Both the position numbers and the translations under genes were made by a program. Positions 34,961-42,693 of a stretch of DNA of 64,000 nucleotides are shown here, piece after piece. Numbering within the stretch: the stretch's first letter is position 1; each line of letters begins with the position of its first letter. The notes under the pieces are model-generated. The model ran no database searches. It was not told the DNA's origin and saw only the letters and a list, made by a program, of their open reading frames with translations. This DNA is from Streptomyces sp. MA5143a (lineage in GTDB: Bacteria > Actinomycetota > Actinomycetes > Streptomycetales > Streptomycetaceae), in contig NZ_OLMK01000010.1 of assembly GCF_900290235.1 (NCBI RefSeq), forward strand, positions 186,001 to 250,000, read 5' to 3'.

Positions 34961-36181
34961 CTACGCGCCCACCGTCACCGTGAACCGTCGTGGGTTGCCG
35001 TCATGTGCCGCGCCGGACACGTCCGGCTGGCCGTCGGGTCGTACGTCGTCGTACGGGAAGGCGTACCCGATGGGCGAGTTGGCGTGCACGACGCGCGACC
35101 AGTGGTTGGTCACGGTTCCCCGGTAGTAGTCGCCCGCCGTGGACCCGTTCGGCTGCGTGGGGTGGGTGAGCATGAGCGAGCGGTTGAAGCCGGCGGCGAT
35201 CCGGGCGAGGAGGGCCTTCTTGGGGTCGGGGTCGCCGGGGTTGTTGGCGAAGGGGCCGTGGTTGCAGGTGAAGATGTCCTTCGAGGTGGGCCTGGCGAAG
35301 GAATGGCCCCCGGTGAAGGTGAGCCGGTCGCCGTCGACCCGGCCGGTGAGCACGCCCCGGCCGCCCTGGAGGTCGATCCGCAGGTCGGTCGAACGGTACT
35401 TGTCCCAGACCTGGTTGATGTACGCGTCCCAGTAGGAGCGGAACGGCATCTGGTCCGGCCGGTCGAAGTACGGCGCCATCAGGTTCTGCGGGGAGATGAC
35501 CCGCAGGACCCTGCCGTCGCCGCCCCGGATGACGAGCCGGTCCCACGGCTGGCCGTCCCTCGCGGCCTGGGTCACCAGGTCCGCGGCGATCCGGTCGACG
35601 GCGCCGCTCGGCAACGGGGCCACGGTGTGCGTGGCGTCGCCCTCCAGGGTGAGGCCGATGGGGAGGGCCGTCACCAGGTCGACGTAGCTGATGTTGGCGA
35701 ACAACTGGGTGGTGTCGAACGTGAACTCGCAGAACGACCATGTCCTGCCGAAGTTGGGGTCGGCGGGGGTGGCGAACGCCGGCTCGACCAGCGCCGGGCC
35801 CGGGTTGAGGAAGAAGTCGAGTGTGTTGTCGCGCACGAAGTAGACACGGGCGCCGAACATCTGGGGGAGTGTCAGCACGACGGGCGCGGAGCCGGCGGGG
35901 CCGAGCGGGATGGCGCAGTCCACCGGCAGCGGCGTGTGGGGCGCCGACGGCGAGGTCGGCCGGTAGACGCTGCCGTTGGCCCGCAGCAGCACCCAGGCGC
36001 CGGTCGCCTGTTCGTGCCCGGTGACGTACGCCCGGACCGTGCCCGGCAACGAGGCGTTGCGCAGGGCCAGTTGGCAGGTGGTGGGCGCGGCGGCCCGGGC
36101 GGGAGTGGTGAGAGCGCTCCCAGCCAGAGGCGCGCCGATCACGGCGGTCGTTCCGGCGAGGAATGTACGACGAGAGAGCAT
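34961..36181 (-). CDS. Secreted GH64 beta-1,3-glucanase
   Basis: 406 residues from ATG at 36181 with AGGAGG upstream. Tat signal MLSRRTFLAGTTAV. The catalytic domain is the laminaripentaose-producing GH64 type. Glu152 in SFCEFTFD and Asp168 in ISYVDLV are 16 residues apart, as in the structurally known enzyme. Other anchors are NPGPALVEPAF and DIFTCNHGPFANNPGD. No carbohydrate-binding module is attached. It would degrade fungal or algal beta-1,3-glucan outside the cell. Controlled by the convergent LacI protein via operators at 36285-36298 and inside its own signal-peptide codons at 36109-36122. Confidence 0.9.
   Translation of the reverse strand: MLSRRTFLAGTTAVIGAPLAGSALTTPARAAAPTTCQLALRNASLPGTVRAYVTGHEQATGAWVLLRANGSVYRPTSPSAPHTPLPVDCAIPLGPAGSAPVVLTLPQMFGARVYFVRDNTLDFFLNPGPALVEPAFATPADPNFGRTWSFCEFTFDTTQLFANISYVDLVTALPIGLTLEGDATHTVAPLPSGAVDRIAADLVTQAARDGQPWDRLVIRGGDGRVLRVISPQNLMAPYFDRPDQMPFRSYWDAYINQVWDKYRSTDLRIDLQGGRGVLTGRVDGDRLTFTGGHSFARPTSKDIFTCNHGPFANNPGDPDPKKALLARIAAGFNRSLMLTHPTQPNGSTAGDYYRGTVTNHWSRVVHANSPIGYAFPYDDVRPDGQPDVSGAAHDGNPRRFTVTVGA
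36109..36122. promoter_or_regulatory. Intragenic LacI-type operator
   Basis: TGAGAGCGCTCCCA, 13 of 14 positions equal to the perfect operator. It lies in the signal-peptide codons of the GH64 gene, about 163 bases downstream of the promoter operator, so a DNA loop or roadblock is possible. Confidence 0.65.
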
Positions 36182-36284
36182 GGTGGAGCCTCCTGGGAGT
36201 GGGGAGCGGAGGCACAGGGGGTGGGGCCCCTGCTGTGGTGCCCCCACTGTTCCCAGGGGAGGTTGAGCCGTCAAGACTTATGAC

Positions 36285-36298
36285 TGAGAGCGCTCTCA
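36285..36298. promoter_or_regulatory. Perfect LacI-type operator at the GH64 promoter
   Basis: TGAGAGCGCTCTCA, a 14-bp perfect palindrome centred on CG, the form bound by actinobacterial LacI proteins such as CebR (TGGGAGCGCTCCCA). It sits about 104 bases upstream of the glucanase start codon. Confidence 0.8.
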
Positions 36299-36403
36299 GG
36301 ACTTTCCGGCGTTCGGGACTTGACGGCGGGCGGGCCGTTGCTCGGCGCGCGGCTTGGGCCAGTCCGTCATGCGGAAGACGCCCAGCATGTCGTCGTCCCG
36401 TAC
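36296..36403 (-). other. Possible coding remnant
   Basis: The 359-base gap between GH64 and the VOC gene contains, on the minus strand, a stretch with coding-like GC3. It reads GVRDDDMLGVFRMTDWPKP and then a basic tail to TGA at 36298-36296. I do not recognise the family. No start codon or ribosome binding site is evident. It may be the end of a decayed gene. The rest of the gap shows only a 15-bp direct repeat (CCCCGCGGCTCTCAC, twice) near 36517-36547. Confidence 0.25.
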
Positions 36404-36540
36404 ACCGGCTCCCGCCGGACGTCGACCGCGCCGAGGTGCTGCGAGCCCCCACCGACGGATCGGACGGACGCCGACCGCCCCGGCCTACGGCGGCCCCACA
36501 GACCCGTCGGCGGCCCCCGCGGCTCTCACCCCCGCGGCTC

Positions 36541-37332
36541 TCACCCCTGCGGTGGCGCGCTCCTGATCACCGCGAAGCGGGCCCCGTACGGGTCGGTCAG
36601 CTTGGCGATGCGGCCCACGCCCGCCAGGTCCGTCGCGGGCATACGGACACCGCCGCCGCGCTCCTGGGCCTTGCGCACCGTCTCGTCCGTGTCCGTGACC
36701 TCGAAGTACGGCAGCCAGTACGGCCCGGAATCCGCCTCGCTGGGGTCCGCGTCCAGCGGGACGATACCGCCGAACATGTCCCGCTCCTCCTTGCCGGCCG
36801 GGTTCACACAGGTGTAGCTGCCGCCCGCGAAGTCCATCGCCGAGGTCTCCCAGCCGAACACCGCGTTGTAGAACCCCGCCGCGGCCGGCAGGTCGGGGGT
36901 GTACAGCTCCACCCAGCACAGCGAACCGGGGTCCATGACGACGTCGAGGCCCGTGGTGCGGCGGGGCTGCCAGATACCGAAGGGGACGCCCGCCCGGTCG
37001 GCGAGGATGGCCATCCGGCCCTCCTCCGCCACATCCATGGGCCGCATCAGCACCGAGCCGTGCGCCTGCTCGGTGGCCTTGGCCGTGGCGTCCGCGTCCG
37101 GCGACTGGAAGTAGACGTTCCACGACGGCGGGCCCTGCTCCGGGGGGTTCTGCATCCCGGCCGCGGCCGTGCGGCCGTCGAGCTGGAAGAAGCCGTAGCC
37201 GCCCATCTCGGGGCCGGCCGACCGGAAGTCCCAGCCGAAGAGATGGGCGTAGAACGCACTGGCTCCCTCGATGTCGGGGGTGCCGAGGTCGATCCAGTTG
37301 GGGGCGCCGGTGACAAAGCGTGTCGTGAGCAT
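36541..37332 (-). CDS. Two-domain VOC (glyoxalase-like) protein
   Basis: 263 residues made of two homologous VOC units (about 8-125 and 135-260). Each begins with a WIDLGTPDIEGASAFYA/WVELYTPDLPAAAGFYN pattern and ends with a ligand-strand motif (DRAGVPFGIWQP; DPYGARFAVI). This architecture resembles the hydroxylase/27-kDa antigen CFP30B-type proteins of actinobacteria; function is not established. Single gene, GGAGGAGG upstream of the ATG. Confidence 0.82.
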   Translation of the reverse strand: MLTTRFVTGAPNWIDLGTPDIEGASAFYAHLFGWDFRSAGPEMGGYGFFQLDGRTAAAGMQNPPEQGPPSWNVYFQSPDADATAKATEQAHGSVLMRPMDVAEEGRMAILADRAGVPFGIWQPRRTTGLDVVMDPGSLCWVELYTPDLPAAAGFYNAVFGWETSAMDFAGGSYTCVNPAGKEERDMFGGIVPLDADPSEADSGPYWLPYFEVTDTDETVRKAQERGGGVRMPATDLAGVGRIAKLTDPYGARFAVIRSAPPQG

Positions 37333-37597
37333 CCTGGCCCTCCTCCGAGGGGGTCCGTGAGGGGTCCCACTGCCTTTGTGTCGAGTCTCGCACCGCCCAC
37401 TGACAATCGCCGGGGGGCTACGGCCGGGGCTCGGCCGACGGGGTGGTCACCGAAGGCGGGTCGGCCGACGCGGGGGCACGTACCCCCGCGCGCCGCCGTG
37501 CGCGCGGGCGCTCTCCGGAGGGACCGTCAAGGGGCCGGACCGCCGTGTTGATGCGGCGTTGATCGAACGTTTTTCGTCGACCGGCACGATCCTCTCC

Positions 37598-37846
37598 ATG
37601 CACATCGACACGATCACCCCGGTCGACATCGCCTGGCAGGAGCGGGCGCTGTGCGCGCAGACGGGGGCCGACTTCTTCTTTCCCGACCCCGGCAGCTCGG
37701 TGCGGGAAGCCAAGCGCATCTGCGGCATGTGCGAGATGCGCACCGCCTGCCTCGACTACGCCCTGGCCAACGACGAGCGCTTCGGTGTCTGGGGCGGCCT
37801 GTCCGAGAAGGAGAGACTGCACCTGCGGCGCGCCGGACGCGGCTGA
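37598..37846 (+). CDS. WhiB-family iron-sulfur regulator
   Basis: 82 residues, ATG at 37598. The four cluster cysteines are at 19, 42, 45 and 51 (ALCAQ; RICGMCEMRTAC), followed by the family signature GVWGGLSEKER. This is a compact WhiB-like protein that would bind a 4Fe-4S cluster and the principal sigma factor. Which Wbl it is cannot be decided here. The gap upstream (37333-37597) is non-coding. Confidence 0.93.
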   Translation: MHIDTITPVDIAWQERALCAQTGADFFFPDPGSSVREAKRICGMCEMRTACLDYALANDERFGVWGGLSEKERLHLRRAGRG

Positions 37847-37882
37847 CGCCGGGTGACGGGTCTCCGTCCACCCGGCGTCAGC
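37842..37882. terminator. Bidirectional terminator hairpin whiB/desaturase
   Basis: A perfect 14-bp inverted repeat (GCTGACGCCGGGTG and its complement) flanks an inner 4-bp stem with a one-base bulge. It overlaps the wbl stop codon and lies between two convergent genes. Confidence 0.85.
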
Positions 37883-37899
37883 CGTGTCCCGCGCGGGGG

Positions 37900-38877
37900 T
37901 CACGCCTTCCCGCGGGCCGCCATCCGGGCCTTGCGGGCCGCGAGCTTCTCGTCGAACTTGCGGGCCTCCGCGTCGAGGCCGCCCAGGTAGAGGCCGAGTT
38001 CCTCCTGGGCCTTCATGCCCTCGGGGCCGAGGCCGTCGATCTCCATGATCTTCAGGAAGCGGATGACGGGCGCGAGGACGTCGTCGTGGTGGATGCGCAG
38101 GTTGTAGACCTCGCCGATGGCCATCTGCGCGGCGGCACGCTCGAAGCCGGGCATGCCGTGGCCGGGCATGCGGAAGTTGACGACGACATCGCGGACGGCC
38201 TGCATGGTGAGGTCGGGCGCGAACTCGAACGCGGCCTTCAGCAGGTTCCGGTAGAAGATCATGTGGAGGTTCTCGTCGGTCGCGATGCGCGCCAGCATGC
38301 GGTCGCAGACCGGGTCACCGGAGTGGTGGCCGGTGTTGCGGTGCGAGACACGGGTGGCCAGCTCCTGGAAGGCGACGTACGCGACCGTGTGCAGCATCGA
38401 GTGCCGGTTGTCCGACTCGAAGCCCTCGCCCATGTGGGACATGCGGAACTCTTCGAGCTTGTCCGGGTCCACCGCGCGCGAGGCGAGGAGGTAGTCGCGC
38501 ATCACGATGCCGTGGCGGCCCTCCTCGGCGGTCCAGCGGTGCACCCAGGTGCCCCAGGCGCCGTCACGGCCGAAGAGCGTGGCGATCTCGTGGTGGTAGC
38601 TGGGCAGGTTGTCCTCGGTCAGCAGGTTCACCACGAGGGCGATACGGCCGATCTCGCTGACCTTCGACTGCCCCTTCTCCCAGGCCTCGCCGTCCTCGAA
38701 CAGGCCGGGGAAGTTACGGGCGTCGCTCCACGGCACGTACTCGTGCGGCATCCAGTCCTTGGCGACCTTCAGATGCCGGTTGAGCTCCTTCTCGACGACT
38801 TCCTCCAGCGCGTACAGCAGCCGCGCGTCGGTCCAGTCGGAGGACGGGCTGCCGAGAAGAGGAGAAGTGAGCGACAC
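37900..38877 (-). CDS. Acyl-ACP desaturase (soluble di-iron)
   Basis: 325 residues from GTG at 38877 with GGAG upstream. Di-iron ligands: Glu88 in LLTEDN, Glu118-Glu119-x-x-His122 (EEGRH), a helix with Glu172 (FQELATRVSHRNTG), and Glu202-x-x-His205 (DENLH). It introduces a double bond into an acyl chain on ACP, as DesA-type enzymes of mycobacteria and streptomycetes. The promoter carries tandem CCTACG...CGTAGG palindromes, so it is probably repressed by an unlinked TetR fatty-acid regulator. Confidence 0.92.
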   Translation of the reverse strand: MSLTSPLLGSPSSDWTDARLLYALEEVVEKELNRHLKVAKDWMPHEYVPWSDARNFPGLFEDGEAWEKGQSKVSEIGRIALVVNLLTEDNLPSYHHEIATLFGRDGAWGTWVHRWTAEEGRHGIVMRDYLLASRAVDPDKLEEFRMSHMGEGFESDNRHSMLHTVAYVAFQELATRVSHRNTGHHSGDPVCDRMLARIATDENLHMIFYRNLLKAAFEFAPDLTMQAVRDVVVNFRMPGHGMPGFERAAAQMAIGEVYNLRIHHDDVLAPVIRFLKIMEIDGLGPEGMKAQEELGLYLGGLDAEARKFDEKLAARKARMAARGKA

Positions 38878-38919
38878 AGAGGCTCCAGGGGGACGACCGG
38901 GGGATGAACACATGTGCGG

Positions 38920-38984
38920 TCACGCGCGCGTGACTGAACCTACGGCATCGTAGGCTACGTCTCCGTAGGTTATGAAGACGTAGG
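38920..38984. promoter_or_regulatory. Tandem palindromic operators at the desaturase promoter
   Basis: CCTACGGCATCGTAGG (38939-38954) is followed directly by CTACGTCTCCGTAG (38955-38968), then a half site CGTAGG (38979-38984), giving roughly 15-bp periodicity. Upstream lies a perfect 14-bp palindrome TCACGCGCGCGTGA (38920-38933). The sites sit 45-110 bases before the desaturase start codon. Confidence 0.7.
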
Positions 38985-39099
38985 TTAAGCGCACGGTAAA
39001 GACCCCTGATCAGAAAGGCCTTGCGTCAGGCGGGCGGGTATGCCGAACGGCCCCTCGACACGCAGGTCCAGGGGCCGAGACGGTGAGACGATCACCCGG

Positions 39100-39876
39100 T
39101 CAGACGTACAGCTCCCGCAGGCGCACCGAGAGGCATGTCACACAGCCCTCCAGCTTCTCGAACTCGCTGATGTCGACCAGGACGGGCTCGTAGCCGAGGT
39201 CGGCGTACAGCTCCGCGGTCTTCGGGGCGCTCGCCGCCATCAGCAGCTTGTCGCCGCCGAGCAGCACGACGTGCGCCCCGGCCTCCTCCGGCACCGGCAG
39301 GAAGCGTCCGAACAGCGACGGCGTGTCCATCTTCGGGATGTGCCCGACGACCGTGCCGTCCGGCAGCGCCGTGACGGCCGACTTCAGGTGCAGCACCTTG
39401 CTCACCGGCACGGACACGACCCGCGCCCCGAGCGGCTCGAAGGCCGCCCGCAGCTGCTGGACCCCGGCCGCGTTGGTGCGTCCGCCGCGGCCCACGAAGA
39501 CGGTGTCGCCGACCTTGAGGACGTCGCCGCCCTCCAGCGTGCCCGGGTCCCACACCCAGTTCACCGAGCAGCCGAGCGCGGCCACGGCCTCCTCGGTCCC
39601 GGCGGTCTCCTCCCGCCGGGACTCGGCGCCGGGGCGCGCGATCAGCGCCACGTTCTTGTACATGACCACCGTGTCCTCGACGAACACCGAGTCCGGGCAG
39701 TCGCCGGCCGGGTCCACCTCCACGGTCTCCCAGCCGTGGGTGCGCAGGGCCTCCCCGTACGCCTCCCACTGCTCGACCGCCAGGTCGACGTCCACCTCCG
39801 CGCGTTCGATGTGCGTGACGAGGCCCTCTGCCAGGCGGGGGCTGGGACGACGGACGAGGGCCTTCTTGCTGGGCAC
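39100..39876 (-). CDS. Dimethylargininase (NG,NG-dimethylarginine dimethylaminohydrolase)
   Basis: 258 residues, GTG at 39876. Pentein-fold amidinotransferase: substrate Asp/Glu in DCPDSVFVEDT, LEGGDVLKVG near 114-123, catalytic His163 in VLHLKSAVTAL, and nucleophile Cys248 in GCVTCLSVRL at the C-terminus. It hydrolyses methylated arginine to citrulline plus methylamines. Single gene divergent from nothing obvious; the gap to the desaturase holds only that gene's operators. Confidence 0.88.
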   Translation of the reverse strand: MPSKKALVRRPSPRLAEGLVTHIERAEVDVDLAVEQWEAYGEALRTHGWETVEVDPAGDCPDSVFVEDTVVMYKNVALIARPGAESRREETAGTEEAVAALGCSVNWVWDPGTLEGGDVLKVGDTVFVGRGGRTNAAGVQQLRAAFEPLGARVVSVPVSKVLHLKSAVTALPDGTVVGHIPKMDTPSLFGRFLPVPEEAGAHVVLLGGDKLLMAASAPKTAELYADLGYEPVLVDISEFEKLEGCVTCLSVRLRELYV

Positions 39877-40050
39877 GTGTGGGGCTCCGAATCGAACGAG
39901 GGTTTCCCGGCGCCCGTGAGGCGACGCCGGTCCGCCATCATGCAGTCCCGCCCCACCAGGACAAAACCCCCGCACCCAGGCTGTGCCCCTCCTGAGATAC
40001 TCGGCGGTAGCCGGTACCGGGCGTCCGGCGGCCGGGTCGGTCCGCCGGGA

Positions 40051-41682
40051 TCAGCCCGTCGTCCCCAGTTCCTCCGGGGTCGTCGTGCGCAGCCCTCCCT
40101 CCTTCAGCAGCAGCCACCGGGTGATGCCCAGCGACTCCAGGAACGGCAGGTCGTGACTGGCCACGATCAGGGCTCCCTCGTACGACTCCAGTGCCGTCGT
40201 CAGCTGGCGCACGCTCGCCATGTCCAGGTTGTTCGTCGGCTCGTCCAGCATCAGCAGCTGCGGGGCGGGCTCGGCGAGCATCAGCGCGGCGAGGGCCGCC
40301 CGGAAGCGTTCCCCGCCGGACAGCGTCGCCGCCGGCTGGTCGGCGCGGGCGCCCCGGAACAGGAAGCGGGCCAGTCGGGCCCGCACCCGGTTGTTGGTGG
40401 CGCCCGGCGCGTACCGGGCCACGTTCTCGGCGACGGTCAGCCCGTCGTCGAGGACGTCGAGCCGCTGCGGCAGGAACCGCAGCGGAACGTGCGCCCGCAC
40501 CTCGCCGCCCACGGGGTCCAGCTCGCCCGCGATCGTGCGCAGCAGCGTGGTCTTGCCCGCGCCGTTGCGCCCGACGAGCGCGATCCGCTCGGGGCCCCGC
40601 ACGTCGAGGTCACCGTCCACCCTGGCCCCGTACCGCAGCCGCAGGTCCAGAGCGGTGAGCACGGTACGGCCCGGCGGTACGGCCGTGTACGGCAGGTCGA
40701 CGCGGATCTCGTCGTCGTCCCGTACGGCCTCCACCGCCTCGTCGAGCCGCTCCTTGGCCTCGGCGAGCTTCTCCTCGTGCATGATGCGGTGCTTTCCCGC
40801 GGACACCTGGGCGGTGCGCTTCTTGAGCTTCATCACCGCCCGGGGCTCCCGCTTGTTCTCGTACATCTTGTTGGCGTAGCGCGTGCGCTTGGCGAGCTTG
40901 GTGTGGGCGTCGACCAGTTCGCGCTTCTGCTTCTTCAGATCGGCCTCGGCGACCCGCACCATCCTCTCGGCCGCCTCCTGCTCGGTGCCGAGCGCCTCCT
41001 CGTAGACGGAGTAGTTGCCGCCGTACCAGGTGACCTCCCCGGAGCGCAGATCGGCGATCTGGTCGACCAGGTCGAGGAGTTCGCGGTCGTGGCTGACCAC
41101 GATCATCACCCCGGACCACGCCGAGACGGCGTCGTACAGCCGGCGGCGGGCGTACAGGTCGAGGTTGTTGGTGGGTTCGTCGAGGAGCAGGACGTCCGGG
41201 CGGCGCAGCAGCAGCGCGGCCAGGCGCAGCAGCACCGACTCGCCGCCCGAGATCTCGCCGATCGTGCGGTCCAGGTCGATGTGGCCGAGCCCCAGTTGAC
41301 CGAGGGTCGCCAGGGCGCGCTCCTCCACGTCCCAGTCGTCGCCGACCGCCGCGAAGTGCTTCTCGGCCACGTCGCCCGCCTCGATGGCGTGCAGCGCGGC
41401 GCGGGTCGCGGCGATGCCGAGCGCCTCGTCGACGCGCAATGCGGTGTCGAGCGTGACGTTCTGCGGGAGGTAGCCGATCTCGCCGGCCACCCGGACCGTG
41501 CCGTCGGTCGGGGTCAGTTCCCCGGCGATCAGCTTCAACAGGGTGGACTTGCCGGACCCGTTGACCCCGACGAGCCCGGTCCGGCCGGGGCCGAACGCGA
41601 TCTGGAGGTCCTCGAAGACGGGCGTGCCGTCGGGCCAGGCGAAGGACAGGGACGTGCAGGTAAGGGAAAGGGGAGTAGACAT
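40051..41682 (-). CDS. ABC-F family ATPase (ribosome protection/translation factor type)
   Basis: 543 residues, ATG at 41682. Two ABC cassettes without membrane domains: Walker A GVNGSGKST (39-47) and GRNGAGKTT, signatures ISGGESVLL and LSGGERFRA, and Walker B LLLDEPTNN / LMLDEPTNN. Between them is a charged helical linker (AEADLKKQKRELVDAHTKLA). This resembles antibiotic-resistance ABC-F proteins of actinomycetes that displace drugs from the ribosome. The 245-base structured leader with a consensus promoter fits drug-induced attenuation. Which antibiotic is unknown. Confidence 0.85.
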   Translation of the reverse strand: MSTPLSLTCTSLSFAWPDGTPVFEDLQIAFGPGRTGLVGVNGSGKSTLLKLIAGELTPTDGTVRVAGEIGYLPQNVTLDTALRVDEALGIAATRAALHAIEAGDVAEKHFAAVGDDWDVEERALATLGQLGLGHIDLDRTIGEISGGESVLLRLAALLLRRPDVLLLDEPTNNLDLYARRRLYDAVSAWSGVMIVVSHDRELLDLVDQIADLRSGEVTWYGGNYSVYEEALGTEQEAAERMVRVAEADLKKQKRELVDAHTKLAKRTRYANKMYENKREPRAVMKLKKRTAQVSAGKHRIMHEEKLAEAKERLDEAVEAVRDDDEIRVDLPYTAVPPGRTVLTALDLRLRYGARVDGDLDVRGPERIALVGRNGAGKTTLLRTIAGELDPVGGEVRAHVPLRFLPQRLDVLDDGLTVAENVARYAPGATNNRVRARLARFLFRGARADQPAATLSGGERFRAALAALMLAEPAPQLLMLDEPTNNLDMASVRQLTTALESYEGALIVASHDLPFLESLGITRWLLLKEGGLRTTTPEELGTTG

Positions 41683-41962
41683 AAGGGCCTCGCGGTTGCT
41701 TGCGGTGGTCGGGGCAACGCGTGCGGACACCGCGAGCGCGACACTGCGAGGCGAGGGTTGACCCGCTGGGGCGGGGCCGGAAGAAGGCCCGCTGCCGGGG
41801 GGACGGCTCGTACGCCGAGGTCGCACGCAACGCACACAGGAAGCCGGGATACGGCGATGATGTGTGACGCGGTGTCTCAGGACCTCAGACGAGCAACGTC
41901 CTTCTCCAATCGACGGCAACAGGACCGCTGTACAAGGTAGGAGGGCGTTCCGGGGGTGTCAA
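41683..41962 (-). promoter_or_regulatory. Promoter and long structured leader of the ABC-F gene
   Basis: On the minus strand a near-consensus promoter has -35 TTGACA (41962-41957), a 17-bp spacer, and -10 TACCTT (41939-41934). Transcription from about 41927 gives a leader of about 245 bases. It contains short open frames, a hairpin GGGCC-TTCTTCC-GGCCC around 41777-41793, and a CCTCGC near 41751 able to pair with GCGAGG just before the start codon. This matches attenuator leaders of resistance ABC-F genes. Confidence 0.6.
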
Positions 41963-42029
41963 CGGATTAAATCGGCGACCCGGACCGGCCGCCCCCGGCA
42001 CGGTCGGGGCGGCGTCGGGAGGCGTTGCC

Positions 42030-42446
42030 TCAGCAGGCGTCCCGCATCAGCTCCGCGAGGTCGCGGTCCAGGTCGACCTGGTGGTGTTCGAGGCCGAGGG
42101 GCACCAGTTCGGTCGTCCGCTCCAGGAAGCGGCGCACCTCACCGGCGAGGACGTGCACCACGGCGGTGCCCTCCGGGGCGTGGAACTCCATGACCAGCCG
42201 CTCGTAGCCGTACGGGCGGACACGGACGTCCCCCTGGCCGACGGCCTCGTCCATGCCGGTCACCAGGAGTTCGCGGGCGAAGGTCCAGCAGACCTCGACA
42301 CCCTCCAGCGTCGCCGGGGCGGGGAACGTCATACGGACGGCGAACGGGTCGCTCCGGTCGTAGTGGAGCGTTGCGGGAATGCTCGGCATCCGCGGCGCGG
42401 CGGCGACGAGACGGGCCTCGACGGGCTGCTCGATGACGATGGACAA
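42030..42446 (-). CDS. SsgA-like sporulation/cell division protein (SALP)
   Basis: 138 residues from TTG at 42446, with GGGAG about ten bases upstream; the family typically starts just here (LSIVIEQPVEARLV). Diagnostic stretches are PATLHYDRSDPFAVRMTFP, VEVCWTFARELL, and GQGDVRVRPYGYERLVMEF. SALPs are unique to sporulating actinomycetes and guide septum placement or wall remodelling. The paralogue cannot be assigned to SsgA-G from sequence reading alone. Confidence 0.9.
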   Translation of the reverse strand: MSIVIEQPVEARLVAAAPRMPSIPATLHYDRSDPFAVRMTFPAPATLEGVEVCWTFARELLVTGMDEAVGQGDVRVRPYGYERLVMEFHAPEGTAVVHVLAGEVRRFLERTTELVPLGLEHHQVDLDRDLAELMRDAC

Positions 42447-42693
42447 CGCCTTGCTCCCTTGTGACGGCTGGACGGACTCCGGACGGCATGGCCGGACATG
42501 TGAAGAGACGCTGGATCGGGTCGATGCGTGCACGCGGGCTTCGAGTGACCTCTGTCACCGACTCCAATCACCGAGGTGATCCATTTCTCGTCCGGCGGTC
42601 CCGGCATACCCGTGAGGACACCGGACGGGGCCCCACGGTTCCCTGCCGAGGCCATCTGGACGGCGCCCGGGGGGTCGGCTAGCTTCGCCCGCC

